64,000 bases of DNA, taken from NCBI RefSeq assembly GCF_002335445.1, contig NZ_BDME01000002.1, forward strand, positions 310,001 through 374,000, read 5' to 3'. The stretch comes from Lebetimonas natsushimae (lineage in GTDB: Bacteria; Campylobacterota; Campylobacteria; Campylobacterales; Nautiliaceae). Shown here in pieces: positions 27,068 to 35,971 of this stretch. A model generated the notes under the pieces. The model worked only from the letters and a program-made list of their open reading frames with translations. It did no database searches and was not told the DNA's origin. A program made the translations under genes and the position numbers. How positions within the stretch are numbered: position 1 is the first letter of the stretch; each line of letters starts with the position of its first letter.

Positions 27068-27943
27068 ATGAAGTTAACAATAGCAACTCGTGGTAGTAAA
27101 CTTGCTCTTTGGCAAGCGGAATGGGTAAAAGCAAGACTTGAAAGTTTAGGGCATGAAGTAGAACTTAAAATTGTAACTACAACAGGAGATAAAATTTTAG
27201 ATAAACCTTTAATTGAAATTGGTGGAAAAGGGCTTTTTATTAAAGAGGTTGAAGAGGCTCTTTTAAACGGCGAAGCCCAAATTGCAGTGCATTCACTTAA
27301 AGATTTTCCAACTCAGTATGACACAGAACATTTTACTCTTGCAGCAGTTCCAAAAAGGGAATCGGTAGAAGATGTGTTTCTATCTGAAACATTTGAAACA
27401 CTGGCGGATCTTCCTTTTAATGCAGTTGTCGGAACAAGTTCTATAAGACGTGCAATGCAGATTAAAGCGTTTAGGAATGATTTGATAATTGCGGATTTAA
27501 GAGGAAATGTTGATACAAGAATTAATAAATTAAAAAACGGTGAATATGACGCAATTATTTTAGCTCATGCAGGAGTTAAAAGACTGGGACTTAAAAAAGC
27601 GGTAAAATATCTTGAAATAATTGATACAGATGTGATAATTCCTGCTATGGGTCAAGGGGCTTTAGGGATTGAAACTATTAATGATGAAAAAATTATTGAG
27701 GCCGTAAAACCTCTTAATGATTTAAGAACTTTTGTAGAAGTCAGTATTGAAAGGGATTTTGTAGACACCTTAAATCTTGGATGTCATGCACCGGTTGGTG
27801 TAAATGCAAAAATAATGCCTGATGATTCTATTAAAATTAAAGCTGTGCTTCAAAGAGATGATGAACTTATTAAAAAAGAAGTTGTTATTGCTTTTGATGA
27901 ATGGAAAGAAGCAGGTAAGGAATTTGCCAGAGAATTTTTATAA
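27068..27943 (+). CDS. hemC: HemC, hydroxymethylbilane synthase
   Basis: A 291-residue porphobilinogen deaminase. It shows IATRGSKLALWQAEWV, the substrate-binding Arg motif GTSSIRRAMQIKAF and DLRGNVDTRINKL. C239 (LNLGCHAPVGVNA) holds the dipyrromethane cofactor. It polymerises four porphobilinogens to hydroxymethylbilane. The next enzyme, HemD (uroporphyrinogen III synthase), is not encoded beside it. Confidence 0.95.
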   Translation: MKLTIATRGSKLALWQAEWVKARLESLGHEVELKIVTTTGDKILDKPLIEIGGKGLFIKEVEEALLNGEAQIAVHSLKDFPTQYDTEHFTLAAVPKRESVEDVFLSETFETLADLPFNAVVGTSSIRRAMQIKAFRNDLIIADLRGNVDTRINKLKNGEYDAIILAHAGVKRLGLKKAVKYLEIIDTDVIIPAMGQGALGIETINDEKIIEAVKPLNDLRTFVEVSIERDFVDTLNLGCHAPVGVNAKIMPDDSIKIKAVLQRDDELIKKEVVIAFDEWKEAGKEFAREFL

Positions 27944-27947
27944 AAAC

Positions 27948-27977
27948 GGATAATGTAAAGTGGAAAAATGGATAATT
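27948..27977 (+). repeat. Junction repeat between hemC and hemN
   Basis: GGATAATGTAAAGTGGAAAA (27948-27967) followed by ATGGATAATT. Same unit pattern and same orientation as the hemE/hemB copy. Confidence 0.55.
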
Positions 27978-27989
27978 AAAAGGTAGAAA

Positions 27990-29354
27990 ATGATTAATGA
28001 AAAAATAGATTTTGAAAAACTTGCCAAATATTCAAGACACGCTCCAAGATATACTTCTTATCCTACTGCAGTTGAGTTTAAAGATTTGGCACCTGAGGAT
28101 ATAATAGATGAATTTAAAAGCGATAAACCGCTCAGTCTATATTTTCATTTGCCTTTTTGCAGGAGTGCTTGTTATTTTTGCGGCTGTAATGTGGTTTATA
28201 CAAGCAAAGCTGATAAAAGAAAGCGTTATATAGAATATTTAGCAAAAGAACTTAAAATTTTAAGCAAATATCTTGATACAAATAGAATGGTAAGACAGCT
28301 TCATTTCGGTGGAGGGACTCCAACATTTTTTACCCCGGAAGAACTTGAAGAAGTTTATGAGCTAATTTATACCTATTTTAAAAATTTTGAAAATGATGCA
28401 GAAATAAGTGTAGAGATTGATCCTAGATTTTTTAGTAAAGCTCATATGGATGTTATGAAAAAATACGGTATAAACAGGATCAGTTTCGGAGTTCAGGATT
28501 TTAATGAAGAAACACAAAAAGCGGTAAACAGAATCCAGCCTTTTGAAATAACAAAAGAAGCCGTAGATATTGCAAGAGATGCTGGAATTAAATCTATAAA
28601 CATAGATTTGATTTACGGCCTACCTTATCAAAGTTTGGATACATTTAAAAAAACGCTTGAAAAAGTAATAAAATTAAATCCTGACAGACTTGCGGTGTTC
28701 AATTACGCACATGTGCCTTGGCTTAAAAAAGGTATGAGAAAAATTGATGAGACCACTCTTCCAAGCCCGGAGGAGAATCTTAAAATTTTTAAATATACAA
28801 TAGATTTTTTTGAAAACAACGGGTATATAATGGTTGGAATGGACCATTTTGCAAAACCTGAAGATGAACTTTTTAAAGCTATAGAAAAAGGCGAACTTCA
28901 CAGAAACTTTCAGGGATATACCACAAAAGGCGGAGCTGATTTAATAGGTATAGGGCTTACTTCTATCAGTGAGACTGAAAACGCATATTTTCAAAATTAT
29001 AAAGATTTAAAAAATTATGAAAAAGCCATAGATGAAGGAAAACTTCCGGTATTCAGGGGTGTGATATTAAATGAAGAAGATAAAATCAGAAAATATGTAA
29101 TAATGGAAATGATGGCAAATTTCAGTTTTGATATTAAAAGATTTGAAGAAAAATTTGATATTAACTTTTTTGAAAAATTTGAAAATGAAATGAAAGAACT
29201 TCAGGAATTTGTGGATGCGGGACTTGTTGAAATCACACCTGAGAAAATAAAAGTGAACAGAACGGGAAGTTTATTAATTAGAAATATAGTGCTTCCTTTT
29301 GATGAATATTTTAAGAAAATGAAAAATCAAAAAGTTTTTTCAAAATCTGTATAA
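27990..29354 (+). CDS. hemN: HemN, oxygen-independent coproporphyrinogen III dehydrogenase
   Basis: A 454-residue radical SAM enzyme. The HemN motif places the cluster-binding cysteines at C57, C61 and C64 in LPFCRSACYFCGC, with the extra Cys (C66) typical of true HemN rather than HemW. GGGTPTFF and the C-terminal HemN domain (ISFGVQDFNEETQKAVNRIQ, then GIGLTSIS) are also present. It makes protoporphyrinogen IX anaerobically, which fits an anaerobic or microaerobic organism. A repeat-like stretch precedes its ATG. Confidence 0.95.
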   Translation: MINEKIDFEKLAKYSRHAPRYTSYPTAVEFKDLAPEDIIDEFKSDKPLSLYFHLPFCRSACYFCGCNVVYTSKADKRKRYIEYLAKELKILSKYLDTNRMVRQLHFGGGTPTFFTPEELEEVYELIYTYFKNFENDAEISVEIDPRFFSKAHMDVMKKYGINRISFGVQDFNEETQKAVNRIQPFEITKEAVDIARDAGIKSINIDLIYGLPYQSLDTFKKTLEKVIKLNPDRLAVFNYAHVPWLKKGMRKIDETTLPSPEENLKIFKYTIDFFENNGYIMVGMDHFAKPEDELFKAIEKGELHRNFQGYTTKGGADLIGIGLTSISETENAYFQNYKDLKNYEKAIDEGKLPVFRGVILNEEDKIRKYVIMEMMANFSFDIKRFEEKFDINFFEKFENEMKELQEFVDAGLVEITPEKIKVNRTGSLLIRNIVLPFDEYFKKMKNQKVFSKSV

Positions 29355-29363
29355 GGAAAAAAT

Positions 29364-30059
29364 ATGAAAATTTCAATAGGAAACCTGCCTTTAAAAAATA
29401 TTAAAGCCGATGTTTTTTTGCATCCAATTAAATACAAAGATTCAATTACTTACGAGCCAATGGCAGAAGAAGCAGTAATTGCCTTAATTGCTAAACATTT
29501 TACTTATGATAAGGTGCCCGAAGAGGTTAAAGATTATTTTGATGATATGGATGACGGATATTTATTTAGTGAAAGTAATTTTGATGAATTTGATTTAGAA
29601 AAACTTGAAATTGGCGAAATAATTATAGGAAAGGATATTTTGCTTCATCCGAAACTGGAAAATATTAAAAAATTTTTGGTAATTTTAAGGGATTTTGGAG
29701 GATTTAAAATAAACGGAATAAATCTTCCTAATTATTTTGAACCAAGTGATCCTATTTTAGAAGAAATTGTAGAGACGGAAAAAACGTTTGAATGTAATTT
29801 AGAAGAAATTGATGAACTGCCTAGTTTTGACGGGAGTGTCGTATATGCATGTGATGATAACTGGGTTGTTAGGGCAAATGAGTTATTGTGCTCACAACAA
29901 TTTATAATTGCTAATAAAATCAAATCTTTAAAAGTTGAGGTGGAAGGAGAAATTAAAGAAATTAAAAAACTTCCCGAACTTAAAGGAACTTTTGGAATAA
30001 TTTATAAAAAAGTGGATGTTTATCCGTTTTTGAGGGTCAATATTAAAAATTTGGTATAA
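29364..30059 (+). CDS. Uncharacterised 231-residue protein after hemN
   Basis: An acidic protein with no signal peptide or membrane segment. It has a good ribosome-binding site (AAGGAAAAA before ATG) and sits 9 bases after hemN, so it is probably a real cytoplasmic protein of the same operon. Beta-rich segments such as LEIGEIIIGKDILLHPKLE and a cluster of aspartates (YFDDMDDGYLF) are visible. Two cysteines occur in the C-terminal half. I recognise no family and no catalytic motif. A haem-pathway role would be inference from position only. Confidence 0.7.
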   Translation: MKISIGNLPLKNIKADVFLHPIKYKDSITYEPMAEEAVIALIAKHFTYDKVPEEVKDYFDDMDDGYLFSESNFDEFDLEKLEIGEIIIGKDILLHPKLENIKKFLVILRDFGGFKINGINLPNYFEPSDPILEEIVETEKTFECNLEEIDELPSFDGSVVYACDDNWVVRANELLCSQQFIIANKIKSLKVEVEGEIKEIKKLPELKGTFGIIYKKVDVYPFLRVNIKNLV

Positions 30060-30066
30060 TATATTA

Positions 30067-30156
30067 AATTGATAATGAAAAATGTAAAATGGAGAATATA
30101 GGTATTTAAATTTTATAAGATGTTATTAATTTTCCATTATTCATTATACATTAAAT
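30067..30156. repeat. Inverted pair of the dispersed junction repeat
   Basis: The gap before the DJ-1-like gene holds a forward copy (30067-30100; core GATAATGAAAAATGTAAAAT) and an opposite-strand copy (30126-30156; on the minus strand AATGTATAATGAATAATGG). The pair can form a long imperfect hairpin. It is the only place where I see the repeat in both orientations. A strong ribosome-binding site (AAAGGAGGG) follows. Confidence 0.5.
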
Positions 30157-30171
30157 TTAAAGGAGGGCGAA

Positions 30172-30723
30172 ATGGCAAAAGTATGTGTTCCTTTGGCAAA
30201 TGGTTTTGAAGAAATTGAAGCGACTTCTTTAATAGATGTTATGAGAAGAGGGGGTCTTGATGTAATCGTTGCCGGTGTAGGGGGAGATGTAATATATGGA
30301 GCTCACAATATCAGGGTAATTCCAGATACAAAAATTGAACTAGTTAATGCAGATGAACTGGATTTGATTGTTCTTCCAGGAGGACTTCCTGGGGCTATAA
30401 ACTTGGCAAATGACGAGCATGTTCAAAAACTGCTTAAAGAAATGGATGAAAAAGGTAAATATGTAGGGGCAATCTGTGCAGCTCCTTACGCATTACAAAC
30501 CGCAGGGGTATTAAAAGATAAATACACTGCATATCCTGGATGGGAAGGTAATATTAGAAAAGAAGGGTATGTAAGTGATGCGAAAGTGGTTGAAGATAAA
30601 AATGTTTTAACAAGTAAAGGTCCTGGAACTGCAATCTGTTTTGGACTTGAAATTGTCAGAAAATTTGCGGGAGAGGAAATTTATAAACAGTTAAAAGCAG
30701 GGTTGTTGGCTGATTTTTGTTAA
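30172..30723 (+). CDS. DJ-1/PfpI family protein (YajL/ThiJ-like)
   Basis: A 183-residue protein of the DJ-1 superfamily. The conserved acidic residue is E15 (GFEEIEATSL) and the nucleophilic cysteine is C102 in GAICAAPYAL, with PGGLPGA before it. The length and the GFEEIE motif fit the DJ-1/YajL branch, whose members are linked to protein or glyoxal repair and oxidative-stress protection; the exact activity is debated in the literature. AAAGGAGGG precedes the start. It is followed after 10 bases by a small unknown gene. Confidence 0.88.
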   Translation: MAKVCVPLANGFEEIEATSLIDVMRRGGLDVIVAGVGGDVIYGAHNIRVIPDTKIELVNADELDLIVLPGGLPGAINLANDEHVQKLLKEMDEKGKYVGAICAAPYALQTAGVLKDKYTAYPGWEGNIRKEGYVSDAKVVEDKNVLTSKGPGTAICFGLEIVRKFAGEEIYKQLKAGLLADFC

Positions 30724-30733
30724 GGAGCTAAAG

Positions 30734-31027
30734 ATGAGGGGAATTGAAGCATTAGAATATTTTCTTGAAAGCTGGCAGGCTAAACTTAGAGAATTTGACG
30801 AATATGATGAATTCGATGCAATGATTGAATATGTTTTCGGAAATGAAAGAAAATTTTTTGATTCAAAAGTTTTTATAGATAGATTTTTTGACAGAAAAAT
30901 TCATTTTGATTTGGAAGAAGAAATAAATGAATTTTTACCTGAAGAAATTGAATTTGACCCATTTAGCGGTAATTTATATATTAAAAGAAATTTATTTGAA
31001 ATTAAAATAGCACCGAAAATTTATTAA
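30734..31027 (+). CDS. Small acidic uncharacterised protein
   Basis: A 97-residue, strongly acidic protein without signal or membrane segments, rich in Phe, Asp and Glu (FDEYDEFDAM, FLPEEIEFDPFSGN). It has AAGGAG 8 bases before the ATG and follows the DJ-1-like gene closely. Its stop overlaps the end of the convergent EamA gene by 4 bases. No family recognised. Confidence 0.6.
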   Translation: MRGIEALEYFLESWQAKLREFDEYDEFDAMIEYVFGNERKFFDSKVFIDRFFDRKIHFDLEEEINEFLPEEIEFDPFSGNLYIKRNLFEIKIAPKIY

Positions 31028-31899
31028 TTTTTTGGGCTGAAAAATTTAATAATTTTATCTCCTATCTCACTTATTATTGTTGCCGTTATAACTAAAAGAC
31101 CGCCAATAATTTGGAGAAATGTTAATCTTTCTCCGTATATTATTCCAAAAAGCGCTGCTGTAACCGGTTCAAGTGCGAAAATAATCGCTGTTTTGGTAGG
31201 GGATGTGTATTTTTGTGCATAAGTCTGAACAAAAAAAGCAAACACTGTGGCAAAAAATGAGGTAATAAAAAGTGCAAAAATCACAACAGGGGTAATTCTT
31301 ATATTATGTGATTCAAACGGTACAAATAAAATACTTAACAGTGCAACCATTAAAAATTGAAAAGTAACAAGTGTATAAATATTATATTTTTTAGAGAAAG
31401 CATCTGTAACACTTACATGCAGACCACAAAATATTGCACACAAAAGCGGATAAATTTCATACACATTAAAAACCAGTTTTCCGCTTAGTGTTAATAAATA
31501 TAATCCAATTACAGCAATAAACACACCTATTATTGAATTTGTTTTAATTTTTCTTTTAAAAAGAATATAAGAAAACATAGGAGTAAATACAACAAAAAGT
31601 GCCGTTATAAAAGCTACTATGTTTGATGGGACATAATTTAAAGAATATGTTTGTGTTGCGTATGCTACAAAATTTATACTTCCTAAAATTGTAGCAGCTA
31701 TAATATCTTCTTTTTGAAAAGAAATTTTTTTGTAAAAAATCAAAAGCATTAATAAAAAAGCCAAAAAAAATCTTGCAAAAAGAAAAGAAAAAGTTGGCAG
31801 ATCTTCTATTGCCTTTTTCATTAAAATAAAAGTGGAGCCCCAAAAAATGGCTGTTAAAATTAATAAAACATCAGAATATTTTTTAAATATCCTATCCAC
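31024..31899 (-). CDS. EamA/DMT-superfamily transporter
   Basis: A 291-residue inner-membrane protein with about ten hydrophobic helices in two repeated halves. The first half starts with LLILTAIFWGSTFILMKKAI and the second contains FALEPVTAALFGIIYGE, both hallmarks of EamA-domain transporters. The family exports amino acids or metabolites; specificity cannot be read from sequence. It is the last gene of the amino-acid ABC cluster on this strand and its start overlaps the upstream permease stop by one base, so it could export a product of the same amino-acid group. Confidence 0.85.
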   Translation of the reverse strand: MDRIFKKYSDVLLILTAIFWGSTFILMKKAIEDLPTFSFLFARFFLAFLLMLLIFYKKISFQKEDIIAATILGSINFVAYATQTYSLNYVPSNIVAFITALFVVFTPMFSYILFKRKIKTNSIIGVFIAVIGLYLLTLSGKLVFNVYEIYPLLCAIFCGLHVSVTDAFSKKYNIYTLVTFQFLMVALLSILFVPFESHNIRITPVVIFALFITSFFATVFAFFVQTYAQKYTSPTKTAIIFALEPVTAALFGIIYGERLTFLQIIGGLLVITATIISEIGDKIIKFFSPKN

Positions 31900-32855
31900 T
31901 AAATTCCGCCTTGAGCTTTCATTCTTTTTTCAAGTTTATGACCTATAAAACTTAATATAGATGTAAGCATTAAATATAGGGCTGCGACTGTAAGCCATGT
32001 TTCAAACGGCGAAAATGTATTCGCAACAATTTCTCTACCAACTTTTGTAAGGTCTGTTATAGAAATAATAGATACAAGTGAACTGTCTTTTATTAATGAA
32101 ATAAGCTCGCCCACTAAGGCTGGAAGAGCTTTTCTAAGAGCCTGAGGCAAAATAATTAGATACATTTTTTGTATTGGTGTGAATCCAAGAGACATTGCCG
32201 CTTCATGTTGACCTTTATCAACTGCCTGAATGGCGCCTCTTAAAATTTCAGCAATATAAGCGCCGTAAAATATTGACAAACTCATAACTCCGGCCCAAAA
32301 TCTAGGGAGTGCAAAAATTGTTGCAACAATAAAATAAAAAATAAATAACTGTACAAGCAGAGGCGTACCGCGGATTACAGTTACATAAAAACTTCCGATA
32401 TAATCGAGGGCCGGTATGCCGCTAAGCCTGATAATTGCAATAATAAGTCCAATTAAAAATGCAAAAAACATGGAAATAACCGAAATTTTAATTGTTACCC
32501 AAAGCCCCATAATGAAAGGCCCCGGTTTTAATTGTTCTTTATATGCAAATTCATCATCCTGATATAAGTATTCCCCGTTTTTAAATTCAAGTTTGTATCC
32601 GTTTATATCAAATTGATATGTTTTTTTATTTTCACAGATTATTACGGCTTTGTTGTTTTTTATTTCTAATTTTCCGTCACAAGGTGAGGTAAGAGGAATT
32701 TTTGCTTTATAAACAAAATATTTCGGGATCATGTCCCATTTCCAGGCATAATTTATTTTGCTTGCAGCGTTATATAGAAAATACCCTAAAAAAATATAAA
32801 AAAGGGAGGCTAAAAGTAAGCCTATTTCCTTTTTTTTTAATAATGACTTTTTCAT
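31899..32855 (-). CDS. Polar amino-acid ABC transporter permease with periplasmic insertion
   Basis: A 318-residue permease of the His/Glu/Gln type. The conserved core is present: TVIRGTPLLVQLFIFYF and the EAA loop GQHEAAMSLGFTP. Compared with the two other permeases of this cluster, it has an extra N-terminal helix (about 10-30) followed by roughly 75 residues predicted to face the periplasm, including two cysteines (SPCDGKLEI and IICENKK) that could form a disulfide. The insertion may contact a binding protein. It overlaps the second binding protein gene by 4 bases. Confidence 0.85.
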   Translation of the reverse strand: MKKSLLKKKEIGLLLASLFYIFLGYFLYNAASKINYAWKWDMIPKYFVYKAKIPLTSPCDGKLEIKNNKAVIICENKKTYQFDINGYKLEFKNGEYLYQDDEFAYKEQLKPGPFIMGLWVTIKISVISMFFAFLIGLIIAIIRLSGIPALDYIGSFYVTVIRGTPLLVQLFIFYFIVATIFALPRFWAGVMSLSIFYGAYIAEILRGAIQAVDKGQHEAAMSLGFTPIQKMYLIILPQALRKALPALVGELISLIKDSSLVSIISITDLTKVGREIVANTFSPFETWLTVAALYLMLTSILSFIGHKLEKRMKAQGGI

Positions 32856-33652
32856 TGAACTCTTTTCAACCAGTCAGTATTTCTAAACCATTTATTATAC
32901 AATTTTTCATAAGTCCCGTCGTGTTTAATTTGTCTTAGGAAATTGTTAAGCCAGTTTAGAAAATCAGGATCGCCGTGATTTATAGCAAATCCGAGAGGTT
33001 CATAAGTTAAATCTTGGTTTAGAAAAATCAATTTACCTTTACCTTTTCCAGCCATAAATAGTTCGTTGTATGGTTTATCGTATATAAACGCATCAGCTCT
33101 GTTGTTTAATACTTCCTGAACTGCCGCACTTTCTGAATCAAATGTTTTTATAGTAGCATGTTTAAACATTCTTCTTGCAGCTATTTCTCCTGTTACTCCA
33201 AGTTTAGTGGTAATTACCATTCCTTTTTTATCTAAATCTTTATAACTTTTTACACCTTTGTGCTTTTTGTTTACTAGAAGTGTTTGACCAACCAAGAAAT
33301 AAGGATTTGTAAATGCAACTTTTAGGTTTCTTTTTTGAGTTATTGTCATACCTGAAATGATAATATCACATTTGTTTGTAATGAGTGCCGAGATGATTCC
33401 GTCCCATGCAGTAGGGACCAGTTTTAATTTAACTCCCATATCTTTTGACATTTTTTTGGCTATGTCAACATCAAATCCGATTATTCTTCCATGTTTGTCC
33501 CTCATTTCAAACGGCACGTAACCCGGTTCTAAACAAACTCTTAGTTCACCTTTTTTAAGAACCTGATTTAATGTTGATTTTTGCCAAAGATTAAAATCTG
33601 CAGCAAAAAGCATTGAAACTAAAGCTAAAACGGTAAATAGTAATTTTTTCAT
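32852..33652 (-). CDS. Amino-acid ABC transporter substrate-binding protein (second)
   Basis: A 266-residue periplasmic binding protein of the SBP_bac_3 family, with signal peptide 1-18 (ending LFAAD). Conserved parts include LRVCLEPGYVPFEMRD, GFDVDIAKKMSKDMGVK and the aspartate/glutamate-contacting region. It is similar in plan to the protein at 35972-36754. Such proteins bind polar amino acids such as Glu, Asp, Gln, Cys or His. It lies between the ATPase and the inserted permease, so it is probably the donor for that permease. Confidence 0.88.
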   Translation of the reverse strand: MKKLLFTVLALVSMLFAADFNLWQKSTLNQVLKKGELRVCLEPGYVPFEMRDKHGRIIGFDVDIAKKMSKDMGVKLKLVPTAWDGIISALITNKCDIIISGMTITQKRNLKVAFTNPYFLVGQTLLVNKKHKGVKSYKDLDKKGMVITTKLGVTGEIAARRMFKHATIKTFDSESAAVQEVLNNRADAFIYDKPYNELFMAGKGKGKLIFLNQDLTYEPLGFAINHGDPDFLNWLNNFLRQIKHDGTYEKLYNKWFRNTDWLKRVQ

Positions 33653-33664
33653 TTTCTTCTCCTT

Positions 33665-34408
33665 TTAATGATGTAAGATTTCGCTTAAGAATTTTTTAGC
33701 CCTGTCTGTTTTAGGATTATTAAAAAATTCTTCAGGTGTGTTTTCTTCAACTATCTGACCAGCATCCATAAATACAATTCTGTCACTAACTTCTCTTGCA
33801 AATCCCATTTCGTGGGTAACACATACGATTGTGTAATTTTCCCTTGCCAATTCTTTCATAACATCAAGTACTTCACCTATCATTTCAGGATCCAATGCAC
33901 TTGTAGGTTCGTCAAAAAGAATGATTTTCGGTTTCATTGCAAGTGTTCTGGCAATTGCAACTCTCTGTTTTTGTCCCCCACTCAGTTCGCTTGGATATTT
34001 ATTTGCCTGATGCGGGATTTTAACCCTCTCAAGCAGGTTCATTGCAAGCTCCTCAGCCTCTTTTTTGGGCATTTTTTTTACTTTAATTGGAGCTAATGTA
34101 ATATTTTCCAAGATTGTCAGATGCGGGAAAAGGTTAAAATGCTGAAACACCATCCCAACTTCTTGGCGTAGTTTGTTTATGTTTGTTTTTTTATCATATA
34201 AATCTTTCCCGTCAACAATCAATTTTCCGCTGTCTATATCTTCAAGTCTGTTTATACATCTGATAAGAGTAGATTTCCCACTTCCGCTTGGTCCGCAGAC
34301 CACTACAACTTCCCCTTTATTTACATCAAAATTCACACCTTTTAAGGCATGAAAGTTGCCGTAATATTTTTGAATATCTTTCATTTGAATAATTTTGTCG
34401 TTTGCCAT
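33665..34408 (-). CDS. Amino-acid ABC transporter ATP-binding protein (GlnQ-like)
   Basis: A 247-residue ABC ATPase with Walker [12 protein letters not shown]-loop [11 protein letters not shown], signature LSGGQKQRV, Walker [14 protein letters not shown] and H-loop [10 protein letters not shown]. It is of the polar amino-acid uptake class (GlnQ/HisP/PEB1C-like). It is the only ATPase among seven linked genes and probably drives both permease sets. Confidence 0.93.
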   Translation of the reverse strand: MANDKIIQMKDIQKYYGNFHALKGVNFDVNKGEVVVVCGPSGSGKSTLIRCINRLEDIDSGKLIVDGKDLYDKKTNINKLRQEVGMVFQHFNLFPHLTILENITLAPIKVKKMPKKEAEELAMNLLERVKIPHQANKYPSELSGGQKQRVAIARTLAMKPKIILFDEPTSALDPEMIGEVLDVMKELARENYTIVCVTHEMGFAREVSDRIVFMDAGQIVEENTPEEFFNNPKTDRAKKFLSEILHH

Positions 34409-34416
34409 CTAAGCTC

Positions 34417-35235
34417 CTATGCGTTAAGCTGTTTTTCTACTTTTTTTTCCAATGTATGAGAAAATTTACTCATACTAAATGCTATACTGAAATATACCAA
34501 AGCTACAAAAGAAAATACTTCAAAACTGATATAAAGCCTGTTATTGATAATTGTTGCTGCCCTGAAAAATTCAATTACACCTATTGTATAAGCAAGAGAT
34601 GTGTCTTTAAACAAAGCAACAAACTGTGAAACAAAAGCCGGAATCATTTTTCTATATGCCTGAGGCAGAATTATATAAAAAAATGTTTTAAAATTATTCA
34701 TTCCCAGTGATTTTGCCGCTTCAAACTGTCCTTTTGGAATGGAATTTATTCCGGCTCTTACAATTTCGGCAACATAAGCGCTTGTAAAAATGGTAAAAGC
34801 TATTATTGCCGCAACGGTAGGGGATACATGCGCCTGGGTGTGAAAAAAACTCATTGAAAAAACCGGTATTGCAAAAAATACCCAGAATATCACCATTAGT
34901 AACGGGGTTGCCCTTACAATTTCTATATATAAAATTGCAGGTATTTTAATTATTTTTACACTCGACCATCTTGCAATTCCTAAAATTGATCCAAGTACAA
35001 AACTTAAGATTATTGAAACAATGGCCAAAATAAAAGTTAAAGCGAGCCCTCCGATTTCCCCCGGTCTTCCAAAGAATAAAAACCTTAAATTGTCTTTAGT
35101 AAACAGTTCTTCATAATGGGTTTCGGGATATGCAATCATCTGAAATATTTTTAATAAAACAGCAATTACAACAATATTAAAAATCCAAAATATTAATTTG
35201 TGTGTTTTAAAATAATTTTCAATTTTTTTAAGCAT
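34417..35235 (-). CDS. Amino-acid ABC transporter permease
   Basis: A 272-residue membrane protein of the HisM/GltK type. It has the RATPLLMVIFWVFF segment and EAA loop GQFEAAKSLGMNNF. An N-terminal helix precedes a short extracytoplasmic segment containing FLFFGRPGEIGG. It probably forms a heterodimer with the permease encoded immediately upstream, whose stop it overlaps by 8 bases. Confidence 0.88.
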   Translation of the reverse strand: MLKKIENYFKTHKLIFWIFNIVVIAVLLKIFQMIAYPETHYEELFTKDNLRFLFFGRPGEIGGLALTFILAIVSIILSFVLGSILGIARWSSVKIIKIPAILYIEIVRATPLLMVIFWVFFAIPVFSMSFFHTQAHVSPTVAAIIAFTIFTSAYVAEIVRAGINSIPKGQFEAAKSLGMNNFKTFFYIILPQAYRKMIPAFVSQFVALFKDTSLAYTIGVIEFFRAATIINNRLYISFEVFSFVALVYFSIAFSMSKFSHTLEKKVEKQLNA

Positions 35236-35941
35236 TTTTTACGCCTTTTGAAAACTTAATTTCAATTAAATTCATAATAAAAGATGTTGTAAGTGTTAAA
35301 ATTATATAAAGTATTGTAACTGCTGTTGCCGCCTCAAAACCTCTAAATGTAAGTGCATCAATTTGCTGAGTTGCAAAAGTCAGTTCTGCCACACCTATTG
35401 TCATTGCCAGTGAAGAGTTTTTAATAAGATTTAAAAACTGGCTTGTAAGCGGAGGAATGATAATTCTTACTGCCTGGGGATAAATTATATACCACATTAC
35501 TTGAAATTTATTCATTCCAAGTGACATTGCCGCTTCAAACTGTCCTTTTGGAATTGAGCGAATTCCTGCTTTTACAACTTCTCCAATATATGCACCAGTA
35601 TAGAGTATAAGTGCTAAAAGAGCCGAAAAAAATGCATCAACATCATTTATATGTAAAAATTCTCCCCATGAATTTAAAAACGGAAATATTTGGGATAATG
35701 TAAAAGTAAAATAAATAAAAAACATCTGAACAATTAGTGGAATGTTTCTAAAACTTTCAACATAATAACTTGCAAAAAGGCTTATCCAAAAATTTTTTGA
35801 AGCCCTTCCTATTCCTACAATTGAGCCAATTATAAAACTGAAAAATATTCCCAAAACCGAAAGCTTTATTGTAGTAATGAAACCATCTATTAGCAGTTGT
35901 TTATACTCTATCAGCACATGCCAGTCAAATTCATAACCCAT
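35228..35941 (-). CDS. Amino-acid ABC transporter permease
   Basis: A 237-residue permease of the HisQ/GltJ type with about five helices. It contains ESFRNIPLIVQMFFIYF and EAA loop GQFEAAMSLGMNKF. It is shorter than its partner and follows the first binding-protein gene by 30 bases. Together with the 272-residue permease and the GlnQ-like ATPase it would make a complete importer. Confidence 0.88.
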   Translation of the reverse strand: MGYEFDWHVLIEYKQLLIDGFITTIKLSVLGIFFSFIIGSIVGIGRASKNFWISLFASYYVESFRNIPLIVQMFFIYFTFTLSQIFPFLNSWGEFLHINDVDAFFSALLALILYTGAYIGEVVKAGIRSIPKGQFEAAMSLGMNKFQVMWYIIYPQAVRIIIPPLTSQFLNLIKNSSLAMTIGVAELTFATQQIDALTFRGFEAATAVTILYIILTLTTSFIMNLIEIKFSKGVKNA

Positions 35942-35971
35942 TATTTACCTTTGTCCCCAAAAGGGGAGAAA

